From Methylocystis hirsuta (GTDB lineage Bacteria; Pseudomonadota; Alphaproteobacteria; Rhizobiales; Beijerinckiaceae), in the NCBI RefSeq assembly GCF_003722355.1, contig NZ_QWDD01000001.1:558001-622000 (forward strand): a stretch of DNA of 64,000 bases. The letters are read 5' to 3'. Shown here piece by piece: positions 51,666 through 62,465 of the stretch. Position numbers and translations under genes: made by a program. Numbering within the stretch: position 1 is the first letter of the stretch; the number at the start of each line of letters is the position of its first letter. A model generated the notes under the pieces. It was not told the DNA's origin, searched no databases, and saw only the letters and a program-made list of their open reading frames with translations.

Positions 51666-53234
51666 TCAGCCGCCGCCAAGCGACTGGATCGTCTCGACGG
51701 CCGGCGTCAAAGGGTCGGTTTCGGGCGCCGGCTTCGGCGCGGCCAGCGGCGGACCATCGGCATAGCCGCCGCCCAGCGCCTGATACAAGTCGACGGCGGC
51801 GATCAGCCTGTCGCCTTCAAGCGCGCGCTGCGCGAAGCCGGACTCGAGAAGATCAACACGCTCGGCGACGGTTTCGCGGCGATCCTTGATGCCGTCGCGC
51901 AGCCGCGATTGCGCGAGGTCATATTGCACGCGCGCCACGCGCAGGTACCGGCTCTGCGCCTCATATTCGGCGCGCGCGCGCTTGAGATTGGCGATCGCGT
52001 CGGCGACCTGCTGCGCCGCTTGCAGCAGAGTCTCATTATATGAGTCGACCGCCTGATCATAATCGGCGCGCTGAAACTCCAGATTTCCGCTCAGGCGGCC
52101 GCCCTGGAAAATGGGCAGGCGCAGTCCGGGCGAGACCGCGTAGCCGATCGCCGAGGGCGTGAAGAGATAGCCCGCGAGTTTGCTGATCTTCGTCGAGGTC
52201 ACCGAGCCTTCGAAGCCGCCGGTGATCGCAAGATCGATCGAGGGAAGAAACATCGTCTTGGCGACGTGAATCCGTGCCGCCGCCGCCTCGGCGCGGCGTA
52301 GCGCGGCGGCGAGATCGGGTCGATGCGCCAGCAGTTCAAGGGGCAGGCTTCGTGGCATCGGCGGCGAGGCCGGCGCCGGCGCGCTGCGGCCGGCGTAAAG
52401 GTCGCGCGCGGCGTCGGGTCCTTCGCCCATGAGCCGAGCGAGCGCATCCTTCTGCAGCGTCACGAGCGCCTGCGCGGCCGCTTCGCGCCGGACGGCGTTT
52501 TCGAATTCGGCGCGGGCGATCTGCACCCCGTCCAAGGAGTCGAGTCCGGTGCGATAGCGGGTTTCAGCAAGCGAAACCAAATCGCGGCGCAGACGCGTCA
52601 AAGCTCTGGCGACCTCGAGCTGGCGCGCCGCGGCGTAGCCGCGCAGATAGGCGCGCGCGACCGAGGCGGTCAGCAGCAGGCGCGCCTGCTCCAATTCAGC
52701 CTCCTGCGCCGCCGACTCGCCGATCGCCGAGTCGAGCAGAGCCCGGTTTTTCTGCCAGAAATCCAGCTCCCAGGTCAGCGCAAGCGGATTGATAAAGGCC
52801 ATGGTCTTCTGCAAGCCGCCCTGCGCCGGATTGTAGGAGGCCACGACGCCATGCAGCGGGTTGCGCGACTGCCGCATGCCGAAGGTCGCTTGGACTTCCG
52901 GCAGAAGCCGGGCGCCCGCGACCTGTACCATGGCGTCCGCGCCGCGCAGAGTGTCTTCGGCTTTCTTGAGGCTTTGATTATCGCGCAACGCCTTGTCGAT
53001 GACGCCGTCAAGCTCTGCGCTGCGGAACCCGCGCCACCATTCCTCGCGGGGCCAAGCCGTTTCGCCAGCGGCGGCTTTCAGCCCCGATCCGGCCAGCGTG
53101 CGCTCCATGGCCGGCGCGCCGAGAAATTGGGCGCGCTCTACCGGCGTCGTGGGCGCGCAGCCGGCGAGAAAAAGCCCGATCGGGGGTCCGCAGCACAGCC
53201 ATCGCCGCCGCGTCACGAGCCGAATCACGCCCAT
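51666..53234 (-). CDS. NodT-family outer-membrane efflux lipoprotein (TolC-like)
   Basis: This 522-residue protein has a lipoprotein signal with lipobox LFLAGC (Cys near residue 26) and two OEP repeats (VDKALRDNQSLKK-type start; SVARAYLRGYAAARQLEVAR; LLAHRPDLAAALRRAEAAAA). It forms the outer-membrane channel for tripartite efflux. The end is 39 nt before the adaptor gene on the same strand. The ATG at 53234 (MGVIRLVTRRR) is chosen because it leaves a normal signal peptide. Confidence 0.9.
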   Translation of the reverse strand: MGVIRLVTRRRWLCCGPPIGLFLAGCAPTTPVERAQFLGAPAMERTLAGSGLKAAAGETAWPREEWWRGFRSAELDGVIDKALRDNQSLKKAEDTLRGADAMVQVAGARLLPEVQATFGMRQSRNPLHGVVASYNPAQGGLQKTMAFINPLALTWELDFWQKNRALLDSAIGESAAQEAELEQARLLLTASVARAYLRGYAAARQLEVARALTRLRRDLVSLAETRYRTGLDSLDGVQIARAEFENAVRREAAAQALVTLQKDALARLMGEGPDAARDLYAGRSAPAPASPPMPRSLPLELLAHRPDLAAALRRAEAAAARIHVAKTMFLPSIDLAITGGFEGSVTSTKISKLAGYLFTPSAIGYAVSPGLRLPIFQGGRLSGNLEFQRADYDQAVDSYNETLLQAAQQVADAIANLKRARAEYEAQSRYLRVARVQYDLAQSRLRDGIKDRRETVAERVDLLESGFAQRALEGDRLIAAVDLYQALGGGYADGPPLAAPKPAPETDPLTPAVETIQSLGGG

Positions 53235-53485
53235 GCCCGACGCGGCGATGCTCCCGCGGCCAGGGCGCAGGCGGCAAGGGCGAAGGCGGCAAGGCGCACG
53301 ACGGGGTGCGGGCTCTCTAAGCAATAAACACTCCTACCCTGCGCCGACGATCTTATGAACGCGGCGGCGAGTTCGCAGGAGTCATCAGCCTTTCGGCGGT
53401 TATCGGGGGAACCCCATCCCCATCCGTTAAAACTTAGTTTACGACAGAGCTACCGGTCAATAAGGCCAGATGGCGACTTCGCGCG

Positions 53486-54544
53486 CTATCCCCAGAGCTC
53501 CGGCGCCGGCGGCATGAGGGTCGATCCCTCATAGGACAGGCCGGGGACGCGATCGCGGGCCAGAAGCAGAGGCCCGTCGAGGTCGACGAAGGCGGCGATC
53601 TGCCCCACCAGGACAGCCGGCGCCATGGCGAGAGACGTCCCCACCATGCAGCCCGCCATGATGGAAAAGCCCATTTCCTGCGCCGCGCGCGCCAGCGCCA
53701 GCGCTTCGGTCAGGCCGCCGGTCTTGTCGAGCTTGACGTTGATCGCGTCGTAGCGGCCCTTGAGCGGCGCGAGCGAGGCGCGGTCATGCACGCTTTCGTC
53801 GGCGCAGATCGGCACGGGGCGGGGCATGGTCGCGAGAATGTGGTCGCGGCCGGCCGGCAGAGGCTGCTCAACGAGCGAGACGCCGTGATCAGCGCAGGCG
53901 GCGAGCTGGCGGGGAAGGCTTTCCGTCGTCCATGATTCGTTGGCGTCGACGATAAGGGCTGAATCGGGGGCGCCCGCGCGCACCGCGGCGAGGCGCGCTT
54001 CGTCGCCTTCTCCGGCGAGCTTAATTTTCAAGAGCGGGCGGTCTGCCGCCCTTTCCGCCGCGGCGCGCATCTGATCGGGCGCGCCGACCGAGATTGTGAA
54101 GGCCGTCACGAGCGGCAAGAGCGCCTCGAAGCCTGCCGCGACATGGGCCGGAACGCCCGAAAGCTTGGCCTCGAGGTCCCAGAGCGCGCAATCGAGCGCG
54201 TTGCGCGCCGCCCCCGCCGGCAGTAGGCGCTGCAAGTCGGCGCGGTCGGCGCCGGCTTCGAGGGCGTCGCGCGCGCTTTCAATTGTCGCGACGACGCTTT
54301 CGGCGCTTTCGCCGTAGCGGGCATAGGGCACGCATTCGCCCCGCCCGACGCCGCCGCCCTGAACCAAAGTCGCGGTCACGACGACGGCTTCGGTCTTGGC
54401 GCCGCGCGAAATCACGAAGCTGCCGGCGATCGGGTAACTCTCTATTGCTACAGATAGTTTTCGCTTCAAATCTCTCTCCGGCGCCCGCGTCGCGCGGCTG
54501 TGTTCGGCGCTTGCGATGTGCGCCGACGCGCTTGCTGACGTCAA
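53486..54544 (-). CDS. L-Ala-D/L-Glu (dipeptide) epimerase, enolase superfamily
   Basis: This protein of about 352 residues belongs to the mandelate racemase/muconate lactonising enzyme family. Catalytic features are LLKIKLAGEG (KxK motif), metal ligands in VDANESW, LVEQPLP and CADES, and the second Lys in NVKLDKTGG. These match dipeptide epimerases of peptidoglycan recycling. The true N-terminus is probably near KLSVAIESYPIAGSF, so the first 28 residues may not be translated. Confidence 0.88.
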   Translation of the reverse strand: MTSASASAHIASAEHSRATRAPERDLKRKLSVAIESYPIAGSFVISRGAKTEAVVVTATLVQGGGVGRGECVPYARYGESAESVVATIESARDALEAGADRADLQRLLPAGAARNALDCALWDLEAKLSGVPAHVAAGFEALLPLVTAFTISVGAPDQMRAAAERAADRPLLKIKLAGEGDEARLAAVRAGAPDSALIVDANESWTTESLPRQLAACADHGVSLVEQPLPAGRDHILATMPRPVPICADESVHDRASLAPLKGRYDAINVKLDKTGGLTEALALARAAQEMGFSIMAGCMVGTSLAMAPAVLVGQIAAFVDLDGPLLLARDRVPGLSYEGSTLMPPAPELWG

Positions 54545-54685
54545 TTCACGAAGTTATGACGTTTTTGCAAGAGGCGGCTTTACAAGCGGCGGCGCGCCGG
54601 CCCGCGTCAGCGGCGCGCCACAATCGTCGGATAGGATGACGCCATCAATGAGCCGATTACCGACTCCAGCGCGGAGCGAAGCCCG

Positions 54686-55834
54686 ATGACCGTCGCGGCG
54701 ATGCAGCGTCCGCCCAAAGTCGCGCGCCAGTCCTCGGCGGCGGGCGTGCGCCTTGCGCTTTCGGGCGACTGGACGCTCTTCGCCTCGCACCGCCTGGAGG
54801 AGGAGGGGAGTCGAATTGTCGAGGAGGCGCGCCTCGATCGCATGGTCGCGATCGATCTTTCGCAAGTCTCGCAACTCGACACGGCCGGCGCCTGGTTGAT
54901 CAATCGCGCGCGGCATGATCTCGCGCGCAGCGACGTCGCGGTCACGCTCGAACATGTGCGCCCTGAACATTCGACCCTGCTCGAAGAAACGCATTACCGC
55001 GCCTTCGCTGCGCCCTCGCGGCCGCGGTTGAACATCATCTTCGCTCTGCTTGCGGACCTCGGCGAGTCGATGGTGGACGCGCTTCACGAATTTTATCGCG
55101 GCGTCAGCTTTCTCGGCGAATTCGTCTCGTCGATGATCTATGTGGCGGCCAATCCGCAGCGGTTCAGGTTCACTTCGCTCGTCGCGCAAATCGAATTGGT
55201 CGGCTTTCGCAGCGTCCCGATCATCGTGTTGATCAACATTCTGGTCGGCGGCATCGTCGCGCAGCAGGGCATTTTTCAGCTGCTCAAGTTCGGCGCGTCC
55301 AGCTACTCGGTCAGCCTGATCGGCATTCTTGTCTTGCGCGAACTCGGCGTGCTGCTCACCTCGATCATGATTGCCGGCCGCTCAGGCTCGGCCATCACCG
55401 CCGAACTCGGCTCGATGAAAATGCGCGAGGAGATCGATGCGCTGCTGGTGATGGGACTTTCGCCGATCGAGGTGCTCATCGCGCCGCGCGTGCTCGGTCT
55501 CGTGATCTCTCTGCCGATTTTGACCTTCATCGCCGACATAGCGGCGCTCTTTGGCGGCATGCTCGTTTCCTGGTGGTACGGGGGGATCAGCCCGGTGGCG
55601 TTCGCGTCACTGCTCAAAGAGGCCATTGCGCTGCATACGTTTCTTGTCGGCATCATCAAGGCGCCCTTCATGGCGCTGGTGATTGGCCTCATCGCCTCGA
55701 TGGACGGACTCGCGACGCAGGGCTCCGCCGAATCGCTCGGCCGGCAGGTCACGTCCTCGGTCGTGAAATCAATCTTCATGGTCATTGTGATGGATGGGTT
55801 GTTCGCCGTATTTTTCGCGGCGATCGACTATTGA
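54686..55834 (+). CDS. mlaE: MlaE, ABC permease for lipid transport with N-terminal STAS domain
   Basis: This 382-residue protein has a STAS-like domain at residues about 15-110 (VRLALSGDWTLFASHRLEEE, MVAIDLSQVSQLDTAGAWLI) followed by the MlaE permease domain with five to six membrane segments (LINILVGGIVAQQGIFQLLK, IMIAGRSGSAITAELGSMKM). MlaFEDB systems move phospholipids between the membranes to maintain outer-membrane asymmetry. The separate MlaB is replaced here by the fused STAS domain. It heads the operon mlaE-mlaF-mlaD-lipoprotein. Confidence 0.95.
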   Translation: MTVAAMQRPPKVARQSSAAGVRLALSGDWTLFASHRLEEEGSRIVEEARLDRMVAIDLSQVSQLDTAGAWLINRARHDLARSDVAVTLEHVRPEHSTLLEETHYRAFAAPSRPRLNIIFALLADLGESMVDALHEFYRGVSFLGEFVSSMIYVAANPQRFRFTSLVAQIELVGFRSVPIIVLINILVGGIVAQQGIFQLLKFGASSYSVSLIGILVLRELGVLLTSIMIAGRSGSAITAELGSMKMREEIDALLVMGLSPIEVLIAPRVLGLVISLPILTFIADIAALFGGMLVSWWYGGISPVAFASLLKEAIALHTFLVGIIKAPFMALVIGLIASMDGLATQGSAESLGRQVTSSVVKSIFMVIVMDGLFAVFFAAIDY

Positions 55835-55841
55835 GCGCGCG

Positions 55842-56699
55842 ATGACCAGTTCCTCGACTCATGCCAACGGCGTCGCTCAACAGCGCCCCAACCGCGACGT
55901 CATCATCAGCGTGCGCGACCTCGTCGTCGGCTTTGGCGACAAAACCATCATGAAAGGGCTCAACCTCGACGTTTACCGCGGCGAGGTGCTCGGCTTCGTG
56001 GGAGGGTCTGGGCAGGGAAAATCGGTGCTGACCCGCGCGATTCTCGGACTTGTGCCGACGCGAGGCGGCGCCATTCGGGTTTTTGGGCAGGATCGCGACG
56101 CGCTCGCGCCGCTTGAGCGGCGTGCGCTGGAACAGCGTTGGGGCGTGCTGTTTCAGAACGGCGCGCTGTTTTCGGGCCTCACGGTAAAGCAGAACATTCA
56201 GATGCCGATGCGCGAAATGCGCGACCTCTCTCAGCGACTGATGGACGAGCTGGCCATGCTGAAGCTCGAGCTTGTTGGCCTCAGTTCCGACGCCGCGGAC
56301 AAATTTCCGTCAGAATTGTCGGGCGGCATGGTGAAGCGCGCGGCCCTGGCGCGCGCCTTGGCGCTTGATCCCGAGCTTGTGTTCCTGGACGAGCCGACAT
56401 CGGGACTTGATCCGATCAGCGCCGCCGAATTCGACGAGTTGATCGGCACGCTGCAGCAGACCCTCGGGCTGACCGTGTTCATGGTGACGCACGATCTCGA
56501 CAGCCTGTATTCTATCTGCGACAGGGTGGCCGCGCTCGCTGAAGGTCGGGTCATCGCCGCAGGGCCGCTGGAAACCTTGCTCGCGTCCGACCATCCGTGG
56601 CTGAAAGCCTATTTCCACGGCGTGCGCGGCGGCAGACTGACTGCGGCGCGCGTTGAGCAGAAGGACGAACAATGGAAACCCGCGCCAACTACGCCCTGA
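55842..56699 (+). CDS. mlaF: MlaF, ABC ATPase for lipid transport
   Basis: This 285-residue ATPase has Walker A FVGGSGQGKSVLTRAIL (the GGSGQGKS variant), signature LSGGMVKRAALARALA, Walker B ELVFLDEPTSGLDP and the switch His in VTHDLDSL. It powers MlaE. The ATG at 55842 is 7 nt after the mlaE stop, and the end overlaps mlaD by 28 nt. Confidence 0.95.
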   Translation: MTSSSTHANGVAQQRPNRDVIISVRDLVVGFGDKTIMKGLNLDVYRGEVLGFVGGSGQGKSVLTRAILGLVPTRGGAIRVFGQDRDALAPLERRALEQRWGVLFQNGALFSGLTVKQNIQMPMREMRDLSQRLMDELAMLKLELVGLSSDAADKFPSELSGGMVKRAALARALALDPELVFLDEPTSGLDPISAAEFDELIGTLQQTLGLTVFMVTHDLDSLYSICDRVAALAEGRVIAAGPLETLLASDHPWLKAYFHGVRGGRLTAARVEQKDEQWKPAPTTP

Positions 56700-57574
56700 T
56701 CGGCGCTTTCACGCTGGCGGTCGCCTTCGCCGCCTTTCTCTTCGTCTACTGGTTTTCCGGACCGAGCCAGCTTGGCCGGCAGGAAACTTTCCAGATTGTC
56801 TTCACCGCGGTTTCAGGTCTGACCCGCGGCTCCTCGGTGCTGTTCAACGGCGTGAAAGTCGGCGAGGTCACGCATCTTGGCATTTCTGAACAAGATCCAA
56901 GCAAGGTCGACGTGCTCGTCAGGATCGACAGCAGAACGCCGGTCAAGACGGACACGCGCGCGCGTCTCGAGACGCGCGGCTTTACGGGCGTTTCCGACGT
57001 CCTGCTCGTCGGCGGCACGCCCGGCGCGCCGGCTCTGACGGCGCAAGTCGGCCAGAAGTATCCCCAAATTCAGGCTGAGCGCTCCGAAATCCAAAATTTG
57101 CTGGTCAACGTTCAGAGCCTTTCGACGAAGGCCGCCGAACTCCTCACGAAACTCGACAAGCTCATTGACGATAATGGTCCGGCCATTACTGCGACGCTCA
57201 AAAACGCTGAAACCGTCAGCAAGACTCTCGCCGACAACTCCGCTTCGATCACGACTTTCATCCGCGACGCGTCGGACGTCGCACGATCGCTTAAACCGGC
57301 GGCGGCGCGGCTCGATCAGCTGCTTGCGGCCGGCGAAAAGACGATCAAGGCGATTGACCCCAAGCAGATCAAGGCGATCGCTGGCAATATCGCTGGGGCC
57401 TCGGAACGCATCAATCGTTTCGCCGGGACGGGGCTGCGCGAATATGAACAGCTTGCGGTGGATGGGCGCAAGGCCGTCGACTCATTCGATCGCACGCTGC
57501 GTTCGGTCGAGAAAAACCCTTCACAATTCATCTTCGGGCCGTCCCAGTCCGTGCCGGAGTATCAAGGCCGCTAA
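56672..57574 (+). CDS. mlaD: MlaD, MCE-domain periplasmic lipid-binding protein
   Basis: This 300-residue protein has one N-terminal membrane anchor (ALIGAFTLAVAFAAFLFVYW), an MCE domain (residues about 38-120, FTAVSGLTRGSSVLFNGVKV, GVSDVLLVGGTPGAPAL), and a long predominantly helical C-terminal part with repeated small hydrophobic heptads. MCE hexamers form the lipid channel. It is 100-130 residues longer than E. coli MlaD, as usual in alphaproteobacteria. Confidence 0.94.
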   Translation: METRANYALIGAFTLAVAFAAFLFVYWFSGPSQLGRQETFQIVFTAVSGLTRGSSVLFNGVKVGEVTHLGISEQDPSKVDVLVRIDSRTPVKTDTRARLETRGFTGVSDVLLVGGTPGAPALTAQVGQKYPQIQAERSEIQNLLVNVQSLSTKAAELLTKLDKLIDDNGPAITATLKNAETVSKTLADNSASITTFIRDASDVARSLKPAAARLDQLLAAGEKTIKAIDPKQIKAIAGNIAGASERINRFAGTGLREYEQLAVDGRKAVDSFDRTLRSVEKNPSQFIFGPSQSVPEYQGR

Positions 57575-57670
57575 ATCAATCCAAGGCGTGGCTTTAAGCC
57601 AATGCGCGGATCGTTTAGAAGGACGACGCGTCCGACGGGGCGCGCGGGCGAAATGGGGCGACGGGTCGGC

Positions 57671-58267
57671 ATGAAACTGAAGGCGTCAGCTGCGACGCAA
57701 CGAAAGGTCGCGCAGGCCACGGCGATCGCATCGCTTGCGTTTCTCGTGACCGCCTGCGCCCAAGCGCCCCGCGAGACGTTCGATCTGACGACCGAGACGG
57801 GCGTTTTGCGAAGCGTCGCCTTGCGCGGCGGCCCGGCGGTCTTCGTCCCCGAACCCGCAGCGCTCGCTCCGACCTCCTCAGATCGCATCGTGGTTCGCGC
57901 CGGCGATGACAGCGTGGCCGTTCTTCCCGGCGTGCAGTGGTCGGATCCGATGCCGCGTCTTTTCCAGCGCCGCCTGATCGAAGCGCTGCAGCAGTGCGGT
58001 CTTTCAGCCTCTTCCAACTTTGGCGCGCAAACACAACTGCAGGCGGATGTGCGGCGCTTCGAGATCGACATCGCCCGCAATCGCGCCGTCATTGAAGTTT
58101 CCGTCCAGCTCGTCGACTCGGGCGGCGGCCGGGCGAAGGCGGCGCGGATCTTTGTCGAAGAGGCGCCGGCCCCGGAACACATCGGCTCGCCGGCCGCGCG
58201 GTCGCTCGGTGAGGCGGCGGCGCGTATCGCGCTGCGCATCGGCCAATGGACGCGCGCCCGGCTATAG
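57671..58267 (+). CDS. ABC-type transport auxiliary lipoprotein (PqiC/YmbA-like)
   Basis: This 198-residue lipoprotein has signal and lipobox SLAFLVTAC. Downstream, DRIVVRAGDDSVAVLPGVQW and DPMPRLFQRRLIEALQQCGL are typical of the PqiC/ABC-trans-aux family. It is the outer-membrane partner of MCE systems and closes the mla operon here. ATGs at 57602 and 57653 are in frame; 57671 gives the most ordinary signal peptide. Confidence 0.85.
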   Translation: MKLKASAATQRKVAQATAIASLAFLVTACAQAPRETFDLTTETGVLRSVALRGGPAVFVPEPAALAPTSSDRIVVRAGDDSVAVLPGVQWSDPMPRLFQRRLIEALQQCGLSASSNFGAQTQLQADVRRFEIDIARNRAVIEVSVQLVDSGGGRAKAARIFVEEAPAPEHIGSPAARSLGEAAARIALRIGQWTRARL

Positions 58268-58290
58268 CGACGCCGGCAGGGCGCAATCGC

Positions 58291-59097
58291 TCAGTCCGGG
58301 ATCGAACCGTCCCACAGCATGATGTTCAGGCACGCGAGAAACGCGCCGCTTTGCGACGCCGCTTGAGACGCGCTCGACCAGTCTTCCGCCTCGTCTCGCG
58401 TCAAAACGCCCGCGGACACGCAGTTCTCCGTCACGCGCGCGAGGTCGAAAATGATCTCCGCCGCGTCGAGGCTTCTGACAATGAGCGCATGCGCCCGGCA
58501 GTCGATGTTTTCGACGCCGCATTTTTGCAGCAGAACGCCGATCTCTCGGCCGATGTAGGGATTGGCGAAAGACTTCTCCCAAAGTCCCGCCATCTTCGCC
58601 CCGGTTTCGAGCTTTCCGTTGTAGACGAAATATGTTCCCCAATCGGGCTCGGCGACGACGATTCTGCCGCCCTTGCGCGTCACCCGGACCATTTCGCGCA
58701 GCGCCTCGATGGGGGCGCTGATGTGCTGCAAGGAGCGATCGATTCGAACGCCGTCGAACTGGCGGTCGCCGAAGGGCAGGCGGCGGGAGTCGCCGCCGAC
58801 GAAAAGCGCGTTGCGAAGCCCCCGCGCCCGCTCGCGCGCCAAGCCGAGAAAGCCATGCGCCGAATCGAGCCCGAAGACGTCGGCGCGCGGGAAGCGCCGC
58901 GCGAGTCCGATGACGTCGAAGCCGACGCCGCAGGCCACGTCCAATATCTTGCTGTTGCCGGATATTTGCAGCGCGTCCCAGGTCTCTCGTTTGTAGCGCT
59001 TGAAAAAAGGCGTTTCGTTCATGAAATCGAGACAGCCGGTCAGCTCGGACCGCAGCGCGCCATCGGCGTTCCGAAAGCTTAGAGCGATGTCTGTCAT
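58291..59097 (-). CDS. SAM-dependent methyltransferase (class I)
   Basis: This 268-residue enzyme has the Rossmann motif I ILDVACGVGFDVIGLARRFP, motif II VFGLDSAHGFLGLARERARG, and motif post-I VRIDRSLQHISAPIEALREM. It resembles UbiE/Methyltransf_11 proteins. The ATG at 59097 has AAAGAGG upstream. The substrate cannot be inferred. It converges with the mla operon, leaving 23 nt between stops. Confidence 0.85.
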   Translation of the reverse strand: MTDIALSFRNADGALRSELTGCLDFMNETPFFKRYKRETWDALQISGNSKILDVACGVGFDVIGLARRFPRADVFGLDSAHGFLGLARERARGLRNALFVGGDSRRLPFGDRQFDGVRIDRSLQHISAPIEALREMVRVTRKGGRIVVAEPDWGTYFVYNGKLETGAKMAGLWEKSFANPYIGREIGVLLQKCGVENIDCRAHALIVRSLDAAEIIFDLARVTENCVSAGVLTRDEAEDWSSASQAASQSGAFLACLNIMLWDGSIPD

Positions 59098-59332
59098 ATG
59101 CGCGCCTCTTTCGGCCTTTGCCGGTGAATTCATCGAATGTGGCCTGGGGTCGCGCGCGCTGGGAGGGGCTAGCGCCGCAAACGGACGGGTGCTAACTGAA
59201 CGGCGACAATTTGGGCAGCGCTGGCGGCGCAACCGCACGACGCGCGGAAGAACAGTGTCTCGTGGCTTCCCGCTTCAAGCACAGTCGGGAGCGCCGCGAA
59301 AGTCGAGCATGCATGAGGAAGAGACAGGCGTC

Positions 59333-59722
59333 ATGGCGAAGATGAGCTTTGAGGATGCTGCGACCCGCTATGGCGCGGAACCGGGGGGCGGCGCGCCGAC
59401 AAAGGTCAAGATCACCTTCGTCGATTCCCAGGGTCAAGCCAGATCCGTCGAGGGCGAGGTAGGTTCGACGGTGATGGAGACAGCCCGACGCAACGATATT
59501 CCCGAGATCACCGCGGAATGCGGAGGCGCCTGCGCCTGCGCCACCTGTCACGTCTATGTCGATGAAAAATGGGCCGAAAAGACTGGCAAGGCGTCGCAGA
59601 TGGAGGAGGATATGCTCGACTTCGCCTTTGACGTGAAGCCGAATTCGCGGCTGTGCTGCCAGATCACCGTAAGACCGGAACTGGACGGGCTCGTCCTAAC
59701 GACCCCCGCCCAGCAAGGCTGA
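59333..59722 (+). CDS. [2Fe-2S] ferredoxin, adrenodoxin/ISC type
   Basis: This 129-residue ferredoxin has cluster ligands in AECGGACACATCHVYV (the C-x5-C-x2-C pattern) and LCCQITV. It has the acidic region KASQMEEDMLDFAFDV typical of the vertebrate-type group and an N-terminal extension of about 22 residues. The next gene encodes a ferredoxin-NADP reductase, likely its partner. An ATG at 59309 is an alternative start. Confidence 0.92.
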   Translation: MAKMSFEDAATRYGAEPGGGAPTKVKITFVDSQGQARSVEGEVGSTVMETARRNDIPEITAECGGACACATCHVYVDEKWAEKTGKASQMEEDMLDFAFDVKPNSRLCCQITVRPELDGLVLTTPAQQG

Positions 59723-59890
59723 CGCGCAATTTTTCCAGACTGCGCCCGAGCGGGTTTGAATCTTTCGACAAATGCGATAGACGAACCGGCAGGGCGAAAT
59801 TTGAAGCCGGCCGCCGCGCAAGACGCGCGCATAGCGCCGGCCGGCCACGCACACGCGGCGCGAACGGCGTCTTCGATCTTCCGCGTTTGA

Positions 59891-60961
<1,071 letters not shown>

Positions 60962-60999
60962 CGTCGGCCGACGCCGAGACGTCCGCCGCCTTCGTCGAT

Positions 61000-61695
61000 G
61001 TGTCCATCATCGACGTCGCGAAGATCGCCGCCGACGAATGGCCGAAGCTCGCTGCGCTTCTCGACGACGCCGAAACAGCGCGGGCGGCGCGTTTCGCTTT
61101 CGAGTCCGATCGCCGCACCTATGTCGCCGCGCATGCGCTGTTGCGCGTAAGCCTTTCCGAGCGCGCGAAATGGGTTGCGCCCGCCGCGTGGCGATTTGGC
61201 GCGACGCCGCACGGCAAGCCCTTCCTGCTGTCGCCGCGCACCGGCCTTGACGTCAGCCTGTCGCATACCCGGGGCATGGCCGCCGTGGCGATCGCGTCGG
61301 GTCGCGACGTCGGCGTCGACGTCGAGTCGTTTCTCAAGCCGCGAGACGCGTTGAAGGTGGCCGAGCGCTTCTTTGCGCCCGAAGAGGCGGCGATCGTGCG
61401 CGCCCAATCCGATCCGGAGTCGCAGAGCGAAGTTTTCTTTGCGATCTGGACTCTCAAGGAGGCTGTCTTGAAGGCGGACGGGCGCGGCCTGGCGGGCGGG
61501 CTCGACAGCTTTGTCGTTAGCCTGTCGCCGCTCGCCGTTAGCAGCGGTCCCGACGAGAGCTACGGCGTTGCGCAATGGCGGCGCGCGGGTTTCTTCGTCG
61601 CTGCGGCGGCGCGCGGCGGCAATGTCAATTTCCGAATCGAGGAAGCGCGCGCGACGGCGCTGATCCGGGGGCGGGGCAAATCGTTTGAAGCCTGA
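61000..61695 (+). CDS. 4'-phosphopantetheinyl transferase, Sfp type
   Basis: This enzyme of about 231 residues activates carrier proteins by adding phosphopantetheine from CoA. Motifs are LDVSLSHTRGMAAVAIASGR, DVGVDVESF (metal-binding Asp/Glu) and FFAIWTLKEAVLKADGRGL. The start is a GTG at 61000. Upstream codons remain open, and the exact N-terminus is uncertain. No carrier or synthase gene is nearby. Confidence 0.88.
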   Translation: MSIIDVAKIAADEWPKLAALLDDAETARAARFAFESDRRTYVAAHALLRVSLSERAKWVAPAAWRFGATPHGKPFLLSPRTGLDVSLSHTRGMAAVAIASGRDVGVDVESFLKPRDALKVAERFFAPEEAAIVRAQSDPESQSEVFFAIWTLKEAVLKADGRGLAGGLDSFVVSLSPLAVSSGPDESYGVAQWRRAGFFVAAAARGGNVNFRIEEARATALIRGRGKSFEA

Positions 61696-61751
61696 GCCCG
61701 GCGCGCTAGTTCTGTCGCGGGCTCTTGTCGCGCAGGCATTGGAGGAGAGTC

Positions 61752-62339
61752 ATGACCACCTTGCTCTTTATCGTCATTTGCTATGGCGCCGCTTTGCTTG
61801 CGTTGGCCGTTTATCTTCAGCCGGATAGTTTCGTGGTGCGGCGCGAGGCGGTCATCAATGCGCCGCCGCGCCAGGTTTTCGCGGCGATCAACAATCTGCG
61901 CAATTGGGAATCATGGTCGCCCTGGGCGAAACTCGATCCAAGCGCTGAAACGCGTCACGAGGGACCTGCGGCCGGCCCCGGCGCCGCCTTCGAATGGGCC
62001 GGCGACAAGAATGTTGGCGCAGGGCGCCTGACCATCGTCGACAGTCGGCCGAGCGAGCGCGTGGATCTCAGACTCGATATGCGTAAGCCCTTTGCCGCGG
62101 CCAATGACGTGACCTTTTTTCTCGCTCCTGACGGCGAACTGACGAAAGGTCGCTGGCTCGCACGCACGCTAGGTTTAGGCGGCGATTCCGCAGCGCATAA
62201 GACTCATGTCGTTTGGAGCATGTCCGGCAACGCCAGTCTCGCGAGCAAGGCGATGAACATCTTCGTCAGCCGCGACAAGATGATCGGCGATCAGTTCGAG
62301 AAAGGCCTCGAAAATCTCGGCGCGCATCTCAGCACATAG
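61752..62339 (+). CDS. membrane-anchored SRPBCC protein
   Basis: This 195-residue protein has an N-terminal membrane segment (LLFIVICYGAALLALAVYLQ) and an SRPBCC domain (VVRREAVINAPPRQVFAAIN, VWSMSGNASLASKAMNIFVS). It shares its layout with 23140-23664. The ATG at 61752 follows GGAGGAGAGTC. Ligand unknown. Confidence 0.85.
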   Translation: MTTLLFIVICYGAALLALAVYLQPDSFVVRREAVINAPPRQVFAAINNLRNWESWSPWAKLDPSAETRHEGPAAGPGAAFEWAGDKNVGAGRLTIVDSRPSERVDLRLDMRKPFAAANDVTFFLAPDGELTKGRWLARTLGLGGDSAAHKTHVVWSMSGNASLASKAMNIFVSRDKMIGDQFEKGLENLGAHLST

Positions 62340-62465
62340 CGACGGACCTCTGACCCGCGCGGCTCTTGCGTCGCGCTTTGCGAAACGCCATCTGGATGAC
62401 GGCCGCAACGCGCTCGCCGATTCTGCGGCGCGACTCGCCGTGATTGATGCAGGTGATTGACTCGC

